Assembly: GCA_964453665.1 (NCBI GenBank)
Contig: CAYVQT010000019.1
Coordinates: forward strand, 1-47,499
Direction of reading: 5' to 3'
DNA length: 47,499 nucleotides
Source: DAOUTY01 sp964453665
GTDB lineage: Bacteria > Chloroflexota > Dehalococcoidia > SZUA-161
Shown: positions 39,025-45,775 of the stretch, piece by piece
Layout of the letters: each line of letters opens with the position of its first letter
How positions within the stretch are numbered: position 1 is the stretch's first letter
Notes under the pieces: model-generated
Database searches by the model: none
Seen by the model: the letters and a program-made list of their open reading frames with translations, nothing else
What the model was told of the DNA's origin: nothing
Translations under genes and position numbers: made by a program

Positions 39025-39347
39025 TCCACCCTCGCCTCATCCCAGGCCCGGCGGCGGCTCGAGTGCTTGAGGCGGAACAGCCCCCGGCGCAGTATGGTCT
39101 GCGCCCTCTGCCTGCTTACGCCGCGGCCGCCGTCGCTACGCGGCAGCGTCTTCCCGATCTCCTTCATCCCCATTGGTGATCCCTCGAAGCCGTAGTGCAG
39201 GCGCAGCACTACTCTCTCGTGGTAATCGGGGAGATTGTCGATTATCGCCAGCACTTTATCCCGGTCCAGGCCGGGAGCATCCCACGGACGCCGGCCGAAG
39301 GCATCGGCCCAGAGCCTTTGGGCAGCGGTCTGATTCTGCAACGTCAT
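39021..39347 (-). CDS. Sigma-70 region 4-like protein
   Basis: 108 residues from the ATG at 39347 (AGGAGGCGG ten bases upstream). The centre NLPDYHERVVLRLHYGFEGS resembles the start of sigma region 4. It is followed by MKEIGKTLPRSDGGRGVSRQ and RAQTILRRGLFRLKH, the helix-turn-helix of that region. No region 2 is present, so it is not a whole sigma factor. It could be an anti-sigma-like or late activator protein that directs host polymerase to late promoters, or a DNA-binding protein. Confidence 0.7.
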   Translation of the reverse strand: MTLQNQTAAQRLWADAFGRRPWDAPGLDRDKVLAIIDNLPDYHERVVLRLHYGFEGSPMGMKEIGKTLPRSDGGRGVSRQRAQTILRRGLFRLKHSSRRRAWDEARVE

Positions 39348-39396
39348 ATCCAACCGCCTCCTTTCTTGCGGAAATGCTTAGCTTGAAACCTGTACT

Positions 39397-40230
39397 TCAT
39401 GGCTTCCTCTTCCTCATCCTGAAGTCGTCGCCTTTTAGCTCGAAGCAGTTGCCCTGGCACATGCCCACGATCCGGGACACGGTAGCCCCGCCCATGAGCT
39501 CCTCGAGGGAGTCCGGCCCGTTCAGGGGCAGGTTCGAGGTGATGAGCACGGGCAGCCCCAGCTTCAGCCGCTCGTCGACCACGTAGAAGTAGACCTCCCT
39601 GGTGTGGGCCGACGGCTTCTCCTTGCCCACGTCATCCAGCACCAGCAGCCTGACGCCGCGCAGCTGCTGGTAGACCATCTCCTCCGTCTCGTGATAGGGG
39701 TTGTCCGGCGGTATGTTGTAGGTAGCTCGCACCCTCCTCACCAGCCCCGGCCCGCTCTCGAACCTGATGGGGCGCGGTGCCCGCTCGGGGTCCCCATCCC
39801 ATGACTCGATGATGCTGTTGCAGGCGGCCACCGCCAGGTGGGTCTTCCCCTGCCCGTATCCCCCGGACCACAGCATCAGAGACGGGTAGCCCCACGCCGC
39901 ATCTATGGAGAAGCCGTCGGCCCATGTCTTGACGGCGTCGAATACCCGGCGCTGCAGGGATCGGTCGAAGCTGTCAAATGTCTTCTCCTGGAGGTACTCG
40001 GGAATGCCGCTGCTCCTGCGCCACCCCAGCCTGGTCTTTACCTGCTGCAGGCGCAGCTCCTCCTCCGCCAGACGCCTCTCCTCCACCTCTCTCGCTTCCC
40101 GGCACCGGGGGCACTCACTGGGTTTGATCTCCCTCGCCCGGTTGAACAGCCTGTAAACGGAGACCTCGCCCGTAAAGGTCTCGCCGCACCCCTGGCAGAC
40201 TATATCCTCAGTCCTGGTCTCCTTCTTCAT
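39397..40230 (-). CDS. DnaC-like helicase loader ATPase
   Basis: 277 residues from ATG 40230, overlapping the end of the initiator gene by 23 bases. A zinc ribbon with C12, C15, C40 and C43 (CQGCGE...CPRCRE) opens the protein, unlike typical DnaC. The P-loop ATPase follows: Walker A GGYGQGKT (123-130), Walker B RLLVLDDVGKEK and sensor ITSNLP. DnaC/DnaI-type loaders place the replicative helicase at an origin. Together with the upstream initiator it forms a phage-type replication pair like lambda O/P. Confidence 0.85.
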   Translation of the reverse strand: MKKETRTEDIVCQGCGETFTGEVSVYRLFNRAREIKPSECPRCREAREVEERRLAEEELRLQQVKTRLGWRRSSGIPEYLQEKTFDSFDRSLQRRVFDAVKTWADGFSIDAAWGYPSLMLWSGGYGQGKTHLAVAACNSIIESWDGDPERAPRPIRFESGPGLVRRVRATYNIPPDNPYHETEEMVYQQLRGVRLLVLDDVGKEKPSAHTREVYFYVVDERLKLGLPVLITSNLPLNGPDSLEELMGGATVSRIVGMCQGNCFELKGDDFRMRKRKP

Positions 40231-41194
40231 CGGCCCACACGACTCTGCGCCCGTCGAATCGCGCTCTCCCCGATTCAATGTCCTCGTCGGTGACTGATCT
40301 GATGATTCCCCCTGTCTGTTCAGGATGTCTCCCAGGCTCTCGAATTCCCCCTCTGTCTGCTCCACGATGCCCCCTTTCTACACCTGCGGCATGTTTCCTC
40401 GCCGCCGTCACGATGCTCTTTATGTTGGATATCCCCGAGAGCAGCGCCCAGTCTACGGCCCTCTTCATGCGCTCCGGTCCCGCCTCAGACTCGGCTTTCT
40501 CGAACTCCTCCTTCTGCACCAGGTTCGCCCACCTTTTCCTTCCCGTCTTGGCGAAGAGATACTTTGATGCTTCCGTGTCCGCTCCGAGGAAAGGGGCATC
40601 AGCCCCCTTCTTCTTTGCTTCTTTATCTTCTTTAATATCTTCTTTAGGGGCGATTTTAGCTTCGGCGGTGGATGGACTGTAGCCACCTGTAAGCACTTGT
40701 GGATGAACTGTAGCCACTGGTGGATGGACTGTAGCCACCGTGGATGGACTGTAGCCACCTGAAGCTGGTGGATGAACTGTAGCCACTTTTGCCCTCGACC
40801 TGCGCGGTTTGAGTCCCTTGCGGAACTTGCGCTGCTGCCGCTTGTAGGCCAGAAGCTCCCCCAGGGGGAACCTGTTCTCCTTCAAAGCCTCAGCCGGCAG
40901 AAAGTCCTTCGACTGGGTCTCCTTATAACCATTGATGGTATAGCCACCATCCGGGCTGACCACGATGAGCCCCTTGAACAGCAGGCGTCTCCTCACCGAG
41001 CCCGCGCGCTGATGGTGCCACTCCAGTAGAAGTGCCATGGCGCGGTCGCTGACGTCGAGCCTGCCCGGGCTCACGCTGTCCTTGGGGTCGGCAATGAGGT
41101 TGGCTATGGTGTAATACGCTATCTCGTCGCCGTCCAGGCCCTTCAGCACCAGGCTCGCATACATCTTGACCCAGCCGTCCTTTTCTCTCGCCAT
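40208..41194 (-). CDS. Replication initiator-like protein with intragenic iterons
   Basis: 328 residues. Residues 1-110 resemble a phage replisome-organiser winged helix (VKMYASLVLKGLDGDEIAYY, RRRLLFKGLIVVSPDGGY). A low-complexity linker at about 135-172 repeats VATVHPP and GGYSPST; it is encoded by the five 19-bp repeats at 40668-40786. A C-terminal domain (YLFAKTGRKRWANLVQKEEF, VDWALLSGISNIKSIVTAAR) follows, as in DnaD/initiator proteins. As in lambda O, an origin inside the initiator gene is likely. Directly upstream of the helicase loader. Confidence 0.7.
   Translation of the reverse strand: MAREKDGWVKMYASLVLKGLDGDEIAYYTIANLIADPKDSVSPGRLDVSDRAMALLLEWHHQRAGSVRRRLLFKGLIVVSPDGGYTINGYKETQSKDFLPAEALKENRFPLGELLAYKRQQRKFRKGLKPRRSRAKVATVHPPASGGYSPSTVATVHPPVATVHPQVLTGGYSPSTAEAKIAPKEDIKEDKEAKKKGADAPFLGADTEASKYLFAKTGRKRWANLVQKEEFEKAESEAGPERMKRAVDWALLSGISNIKSIVTAARKHAAGVERGHRGADRGGIREPGRHPEQTGGIIRSVTDEDIESGRARFDGRRVVWADEEGDQD
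40668..40786. repeat. Five 19-bp iterons inside the initiator gene
   Basis: GTGGATGRACTGTAGCCAC occurs at 40668-40686, 40699-40717, 40720-40738, 40740-40758 and 40768-40786; R is G, A, G, G, A in that order. All copies face the same way and have GTGG/CCAC ends. An AT-rich stretch (TTTATCTTCTTTAATATC, 40622-40639) lies just beyond them, as expected for an unwinding region. Candidate replication origin. Confidence 0.85.
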
Positions 41195-41233
41195 CCCTGG
41201 CCTCTATGCCCTTCGGGATCGAAAAAGACCCGC

Positions 41234-42238
41234 TCAGCTCGCTGCGGGCTTCGTGGCATGTCTTTTCTCGTAGGCAGCCAACGAGTCGCAGAGCCCCAGG
41301 AGCATGCGCGCGGTGAACTTCTCGGGCGGGAATGCCTGCTCGAAGTCCCGCCGGCCGGCTTCTATCCCGCACTGACTCCGGAACCACTTGGCCAGCTGCG
41401 CTTCGCTTATGTTGAGCTCCTGCACTTTGCCCCTGGCGCACTCCCAGGCCTGGAGCAGCTCCTCGTCTATGGATGGGATCTCCTCGATGGACTCGCCCTC
41501 ACCCCTGTCGAGCACCTCCTGGGGGTAGAGGTCATCGGGCGCCTCGGTGTCCGGCGGCGGCAGCAGCACCTGGCCCGGCGGCATCTGGGCATACCTCTGT
41601 ATCTCCGTCAGGGTGTACGGCGCGGTGAGGCTGAGCACGTGGACGCTCTTCCTCAGCCCGCCCGGCTGCACCTCCTGCTCCACCAGCCTCAATGACAGCG
41701 GGATCATGGATATCCTCTGGCAGATGCCCCGGATAAGCCTTATCGACGAGTTGATATTGACGATTGAGAAGAAGGAGGAGGTATTGAGCTGGTAGACCCC
41801 GAACCCGGGGCAGTCGGGGAGCAGGAACTGGAGGTTCATCACCCTGCGGCACTGCTGGCGCTGGTAGTAGGCGCAGTTGCCCGGGCTGCAGTCGATCTCC
41901 CTGAGATCGGTGTTCCTCGCCTCCCTGGTGGCGATCTCCCCGGTATCCGTGTCAATCCTGGCAACGGCGGTCTCCCCATCGCCGCGGCATACCAGGCCCC
42001 TGGTCGCCGAGTAGCACTTGAGGTACTGTACCGCCCACTGGGACTCGTCCTCCGTGGGGAACATGATCCTCAGCTCACGGGGCTTCTCCCCGAACACCGC
42101 CTGCACCTCCTCGGGGCAGACGAAATAGTCCGTGGGAGAGGGGTAGACCGTGCCCCTATCCGTCTCTTTCCTGATCCCCAGCCTTATCTTGCCCAGCCGG
42201 GGCAGCCTGACCACATCCGATACTCCTTTGATCGACAT
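41234..42238 (-). CDS. Candidate recombination directionality factor-like protein
   Basis: 334 residues from ATG 42238 (AAGGAGGAGACAGGG upstream). Conserved-looking blocks are SIKGVSDVVRLPRLGKIRLG, TDYFVCPEEVQAVFGEKP, VQYLKCYSATRGLVCRGDGE, a Cys cluster (CSPGNCAYYQRQQCRRVMNL) and VYQLNTSSFFSIVNINSSIR. I recall this pattern from the gp3-like family of phage recombination directionality factors that partner large serine integrases, but cannot check it. The Cys/His content suggests bound zinc. It is the first long gene of the early transcript. With the serine recombinase at 44132 it would form an excision system. Confidence 0.5.
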   Translation of the reverse strand: MSIKGVSDVVRLPRLGKIRLGIRKETDRGTVYPSPTDYFVCPEEVQAVFGEKPRELRIMFPTEDESQWAVQYLKCYSATRGLVCRGDGETAVARIDTDTGEIATREARNTDLREIDCSPGNCAYYQRQQCRRVMNLQFLLPDCPGFGVYQLNTSSFFSIVNINSSIRLIRGICQRISMIPLSLRLVEQEVQPGGLRKSVHVLSLTAPYTLTEIQRYAQMPPGQVLLPPPDTEAPDDLYPQEVLDRGEGESIEEIPSIDEELLQAWECARGKVQELNISEAQLAKWFRSQCGIEAGRRDFEQAFPPEKFTARMLLGLCDSLAAYEKRHATKPAAS

Positions 42239-42368
42239 ATCCCTGTCTCCTCCTTTCCTCCGTTTCGCCGTCATGCAGGCTCTGGCAGTGCCTGAGGTGC
42301 ATTTGGGCAATCATTCGCGCCAGGATTCGCAATCCCTCAAGGCGTCTATCGTCTTGCACGCTTGTCAT
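42156..42368 (-). CDS. Possible small ORF overlapping RDF-like gene
   Basis: 70 codons from ATG 42368. The first part, RRLEGLRILARMIAQMHLRH, looks like a genuine amphipathic helix of a kind seen in small phage proteins, and it fills the gap between the Cro-like gene and the next. It overlaps the RDF-like gene by 83 bases and the Cro-like gene by 23, which argues against the whole frame being used. Confidence 0.35.
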   Translation of the reverse strand: MTSVQDDRRLEGLRILARMIAQMHLRHCQSLHDGETEERRRQGYVDQRSIGCGQAAPAGQDKAGDQERDG

Positions 42369-42588
42369 CGCCGTTCTCTTCGATGATGAACAGGTCATCG
42401 AACTTCAGCTCGCGGAGCCTGCGCAGTATCCTCTTCCTCACTTCGGGGGAAGGGGAGCGCCGGCCGTTTATCAGCAGGGATAGGCCGCCGCTACTCAGCC
42501 CCAGCTGCCTGGCCAGCGCGTTCTGGGTCATGTTCTTCTTTGCGAGGAGGCGTGCCACTCTCAACCCGTTGAGCTTAACCCTGACCAT
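42346..42588 (-). CDS. Cro-like XRE-family regulator
   Basis: 80 residues with a TGGAGTG ribosome site. The helix-turn-helix is MTQNALARQLGLSSGGLSLL (residues 20-39), followed by INGRRSPSPEVRKRIL and an acidic-basic tail. First gene of the leftward early transcript, driven by the promoter at 42623-42651. Divergent from the repressor-like gene at 42747, as Cro is from CI. It probably acts on the operators in the shared 158-base gap. Confidence 0.85.
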   Translation of the reverse strand: MVRVKLNGLRVARLLAKKNMTQNALARQLGLSSGGLSLLINGRRSPSPEVRKRILRRLRELKFDDLFIIEENGDDKRARR

Positions 42589-42592
42589 GTAT

Positions 42593-42693
42593 CACTCCAG
42601 TACGCTTTTTGCGTTTTGCAGCATGTTACCACATGCACGAGATAATGTCAAGCGTAATTTGTCACTATTTACTGCATATAGCTGTCTGGAGTG
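42593..42693. promoter_or_regulatory. Operator-like repeats of the lysogeny switch
   Basis: CACTCCAG (42593-42600) and its reverse complement CTGGAGTG (42686-42693) flank the region, and GCATGT-TACC-ACATGC (42621-42636) covers the -10 box of the leftward promoter. They are placed as repressor sites would be: one next to each promoter. Confidence 0.5.
42623..42651 (-). promoter_or_regulatory. Leftward early promoter
   Basis: Leftward TTGACA (42651-42646), 17-base spacer, TAACAT (42628-42623). About 35 bases upstream of the Cro-like start. Confidence 0.75.
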
Positions 42694-42694
42694 C

Positions 42695-42723
42695 TTGCAA
42701 TAGTTTACAGGATGTGGTATAAT
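42695..42723 (+). promoter_or_regulatory. Rightward repressor promoter
   Basis: TTGCAA (42695-42700), 17-base spacer, perfect TATAAT (42718-42723). 23 bases upstream of the repressor start at 42747. Confidence 0.8.
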
Positions 42724-42746
42724 GCGTGCCGAAGGGAGGTGAGGCC

Positions 42747-43139
42747 ATGGCTGTGGAGAACTTCGGGGAATACCTTAAACGGCTGAGGATGGAGCAGAGG
42801 CTCTCGCTCCGGGAGGTAGAGGCACAGGCTGGGGTCTCCAATTCCTACATCGCCCAGATAGAGCGGGGCAACCGGCGCCCCCCGGGGGCGGATATCCTCA
42901 GGAAACTGGCCCCGGTGTATAATGTCCCCGCCCGCGACCTGCTCAAGGCGGCGGGCCTGTTCGACGAGGAGTCCCCAAGCATAACCGAGGAGGAGGAGGT
43001 CGAGATGGCCTTCCAGTTCGTGATGAACGACCCGCGGTACAAGTCGGGGACGAGGTTAAGCGGACCTCTCGACCTGGATGTGAAGAGGTTCATAGTGGAG
43101 ATGTACGAGAAGGCCACCGGCAAGAAGCTGCTGCCCTGA
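42747..43139 (+). CDS. CI-like XRE-family repressor
   Basis: 130 residues from ATG 42747, which has GAAGGGAGGTGAGG in front; an earlier in-frame start at 42726 lies too close to the -10 box. The helix-turn-helix spans about residues 6-60 (YLKRLRMEQRLSLREVEAQA, SNSYIAQIERGNRRPPGA, LRKLAPVYNVPARDLLKAAG). An acidic linker and a short helical C-terminal part follow (VKRFIVEMYEKATGKKLLP). There is no peptidase domain, so induction probably works through the downstream ImmA/IrrE-like protein instead of RecA. Confidence 0.9.
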   Translation: MAVENFGEYLKRLRMEQRLSLREVEAQAGVSNSYIAQIERGNRRPPGADILRKLAPVYNVPARDLLKAAGLFDEESPSITEEEEVEMAFQFVMNDPRYKSGTRLSGPLDLDVKRFIVEMYEKATGKKLLP

Positions 43140-43150
43140 TAGGGGATGAT

Positions 43151-44095
43151 ATGGGGAGCCTCAGCGACCTGAGCACGTTTTGCCAGCATCTGGTGAAAAA
43201 ATACGGCAGCCCCGATCTGGCCTCCGAGGAGCAGAAGGCGGAGGAGTTCAGGCAGGTCTACTTCGGGGATATGCCGGTGAACAAGAGGACACTGGGTGCG
43301 GTAGCCCGCGCCTGCGGGCTGAGCATCAGCGCCAGGCCCATGCCCCACAGTGTGAGGGGATATCACGAGATGGTCGGCGGCAGGATGAGCCTCTACTACA
43401 GGGAGGATGATTGCAAGAGGGGCATCGAGAATACCATTCCCCACGAGATCAGGGAGATGATGGAGCACGTATGCGCTGACCTGTGCCCCGATTACCGGCC
43501 GTTGAGGACGAGCGCCGTTCACCTGGCCGCCAATAGGTTCGCCACCGCGCTGCTGCTGCCGCGGGATGAGTACCGCAGCAGTGCCTACCAGACCGGTTTC
43601 GACGTCATCGCCCTGGGGAAGCTTTATCCCAGGAGCTACTCACAGCTCCTGCTCCGCATCGGCGAGGTGGTCGAGGGTGAGCTTTTTCTGTATGGCGCTC
43701 TCTACGAGCTGGTACCATACCCTGGATCTCCTGACCCCAGGATGGTGGTCACTTACTGGACGAGCAGCATCAACAGCCGCCAGCCGTGGGCGAACTTTGA
43801 GGGCGCATCGCCCCTCTTCGCCCGCAGGGGGCACGGCGTGGCGCCCGGTTTACCTGTTGCAGAGGCGGTGAGCAGGAAACGGCCCCAGATCGCAGACCGG
43901 ATACCTGCCTCGGAGGACGGGGAAACAGACCTCACTGCGCTGGCGCAGCCGATACTGCACGAATCGGAGGTCATCGGGGCGACGCTGATGGTGGTTCTAC
44001 GCCAGGACAGGGAAGTGCTCCGGCCTCAGATTGAGCTGGTGAGGCCTGAACACATGGGGCTTTTCAGGGGGCGCGCGGAGGAGGAAGACTACTAG
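43151..44095 (+). CDS. ImmA/IrrE-family metallopeptidase-like protein
   Basis: 314 residues, 11 bases after the repressor gene. Residues about 50-150 carry the ImmA/IrrE core: LGAVARACGLSISARPMPH, then IPHEIREMMEHV as the metal-site helix and LAANRFATALLLPRDEYR. The usual HExxH reads HEIRE, so the second zinc His is Glu and activity may differ. The C-terminal half (GYS- and DGETDL-containing) is an additional domain. In ICEBs1 the ImmA protease cleaves the ImmR repressor next to it, and this pair fits that model. A truncated homologous end lies at 47306-47499. Confidence 0.8.
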   Translation: MGSLSDLSTFCQHLVKKYGSPDLASEEQKAEEFRQVYFGDMPVNKRTLGAVARACGLSISARPMPHSVRGYHEMVGGRMSLYYREDDCKRGIENTIPHEIREMMEHVCADLCPDYRPLRTSAVHLAANRFATALLLPRDEYRSSAYQTGFDVIALGKLYPRSYSQLLLRIGEVVEGELFLYGALYELVPYPGSPDPRMVVTYWTSSINSRQPWANFEGASPLFARRGHGVAPGLPVAEAVSRKRPQIADRIPASEDGETDLTALAQPILHESEVIGATLMVVLRQDREVLRPQIELVRPEHMGLFRGRAEEEDY

Positions 44096-44131
44096 GTAAT
44101 ACCATAGTCGGTTTGACCAAGGAGGGGAGAT

Positions 44132-45775
44132 ATGAGCAACGAACCAAAGAGGGTCGCTATCTACGCCCGGGTGTCCTCGGAGAGGCAGGACACAGACCTG
44201 TCAATCTCAGCGCAGCTCAGGGCGCTGCGGGATTACGCTGACAGGAATGAAAATGTTGTGGTAAAGGAATTTGTGGACGAGGCGGAGAGCGGGCGAACCA
44301 CGGCGAGGCCAGCCTTCCGGGAGATGATAAGCCTGGCCAAGCTGAAACACCCTCCCTTCGAGGCAATCCTGGTGTGGAAGCTGTCCAGATTTGCCCGCAA
44401 TCGGGAGGACTCGATTATCTATAAGTCTCTGTTAAGGAAGCAGGGCATCCAGGTAATATCTATCAATGAGCCGGTGGAGGACACACCGGCGGGGAGGCTG
44501 CTTGAGGGCATTATAGAGGTGATCGACGAGTTCTACTCGGCAAATCTGGGTCAGGATGTTACCAGAGGTATGCGTGAGAATGCCTCTCGGGGATTCTTCA
44601 ATGGCAGCCGGGTGCCTTTTGGCTTTTTAGCTACAAAGGTCAAAGACGGTCAGGTCTTGAGAACCAGGTTGATTCCGGACTCCGAAAATGCACCCATCGT
44701 CCGCCGTATCTTCAGTGAGTACACAGGCGGTAAAGGCATTAAGGAGATAGTTAAGGGACTGAACCGTGATGGATTGCCGGCACCCAATGGAAAGAGGTGG
44801 AGCATCAGCAGCGTGCATCGGCTCCTCACCAGCGAGGCTTATGTCGGGCGCCTGGTGTGGGGCCAGCGGCGAAGAGCAGCTGCCTCAGTGCAGGACCCAG
44901 TGAGGGTGGATAACGCCTGGCCGGCAATCGTTGACTCGGATGCGTTCGAGCGCGTGCAGCGCCTCCTGAAGGAACGCGCTCCCAAAATCACCCCTCCTGC
45001 CACTGTGAGCAGCAGGTACCTTCTCTCAGGAATTGCGCGCTGCGGTCGCTGTGGGGCAGGTGTTATCGGACAGGCTGCAAAGTCGGGGCAGTTTCACTAC
45101 TACGTATGCGGTACAGCCTATCGCCAGGGGAAAGACGCCTGCTCCTCGCCCATGGTGCCAAAGGATATCCTGGAGCAATTTGTGGTGGATAGGATCAGGA
45201 GTTACATCCTGAGCGAGGAGCATCTGAAGGAATTAGTACACCTGGTCAATGGCGAACTCAGCGCCTCCAGCCGCTACTTTAAAGAGAGGCTGGAAGGGCT
45301 TGAAGGTCAGATCGGACACTGGCAGGCCAGATTGGAACGACTCTATGAATCTCTGGAGATGGGTGCATTCCATCCTAACGAGCTGTCACCGCGAATACGC
45401 GAGGTGCGCTCGAAGATCGAGCTGCTTACCAGGGCAAGGTCTGAGTTGGAAGAGGCTATGCAAGCTCACAGAGCCCAGGAGTTGGATACTGAAACTGTGC
45501 TGGAATATGTTAAGGATCTGCGACACCTGCTGGGCGAGAGCCCGATCTTGGAGCAGAAGGCCTTTCTCAAGTCCTTTGTGAAAACCGTGGAACTAGATGG
45601 GGCAAAGGTAACGGTCAACTATACCGTCCCTTTGCCCCCTGACAAGACTACTCGAGAAACTGTTCGAGTTCTTGATTTTATACCGAACGGTGAGCCATTC
45701 TGTATAATAGGCAGAACCATAGCTTCCTCGGTTAACTCTCCCTCGCAGGGACCCGCCACCAGTGGTATCGTGTAA
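44132..45775 (+). CDS. Large serine recombinase (integrase)
   Basis: 547 residues. The resolvase domain (1-150) has IYARVSSERQDTDLSI with nucleophile S15, EFVDEAESGRTTARPAF and WKLSRFARNREDSIIY. The recombinase domain follows (GLNRDGLPAPNGKRWSISSV, YVGRLVWGQRRR), then a zinc ribbon (CGRCGAG...YVCGTAYRQGKDACSS) and a coiled coil. These are the parts of large serine integrases. The last 50 codons overlap the opposite gene at 45619. Ribosome site AAGGAGGGGAGAT. It probably integrates and, with the RDF-like protein, excises the element to its left. Confidence 0.95.
   Translation: MSNEPKRVAIYARVSSERQDTDLSISAQLRALRDYADRNENVVVKEFVDEAESGRTTARPAFREMISLAKLKHPPFEAILVWKLSRFARNREDSIIYKSLLRKQGIQVISINEPVEDTPAGRLLEGIIEVIDEFYSANLGQDVTRGMRENASRGFFNGSRVPFGFLATKVKDGQVLRTRLIPDSENAPIVRRIFSEYTGGKGIKEIVKGLNRDGLPAPNGKRWSISSVHRLLTSEAYVGRLVWGQRRRAAASVQDPVRVDNAWPAIVDSDAFERVQRLLKERAPKITPPATVSSRYLLSGIARCGRCGAGVIGQAAKSGQFHYYVCGTAYRQGKDACSSPMVPKDILEQFVVDRIRSYILSEEHLKELVHLVNGELSASSRYFKERLEGLEGQIGHWQARLERLYESLEMGAFHPNELSPRIREVRSKIELLTRARSELEEAMQAHRAQELDTETVLEYVKDLRHLLGESPILEQKAFLKSFVKTVELDGAKVTVNYTVPLPPDKTTRETVRVLDFIPNGEPFCIIGRTIASSVNSPSQGPATSGIV

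Noticed and set aside
21846..45775. An ordinary tailed prophage
   Set aside because: No terminase, portal, HK97 capsid, tail tube or tape-measure pattern could be found in any frame, although gene order is virus-like. Not finally excluded, since profile searches were not possible.
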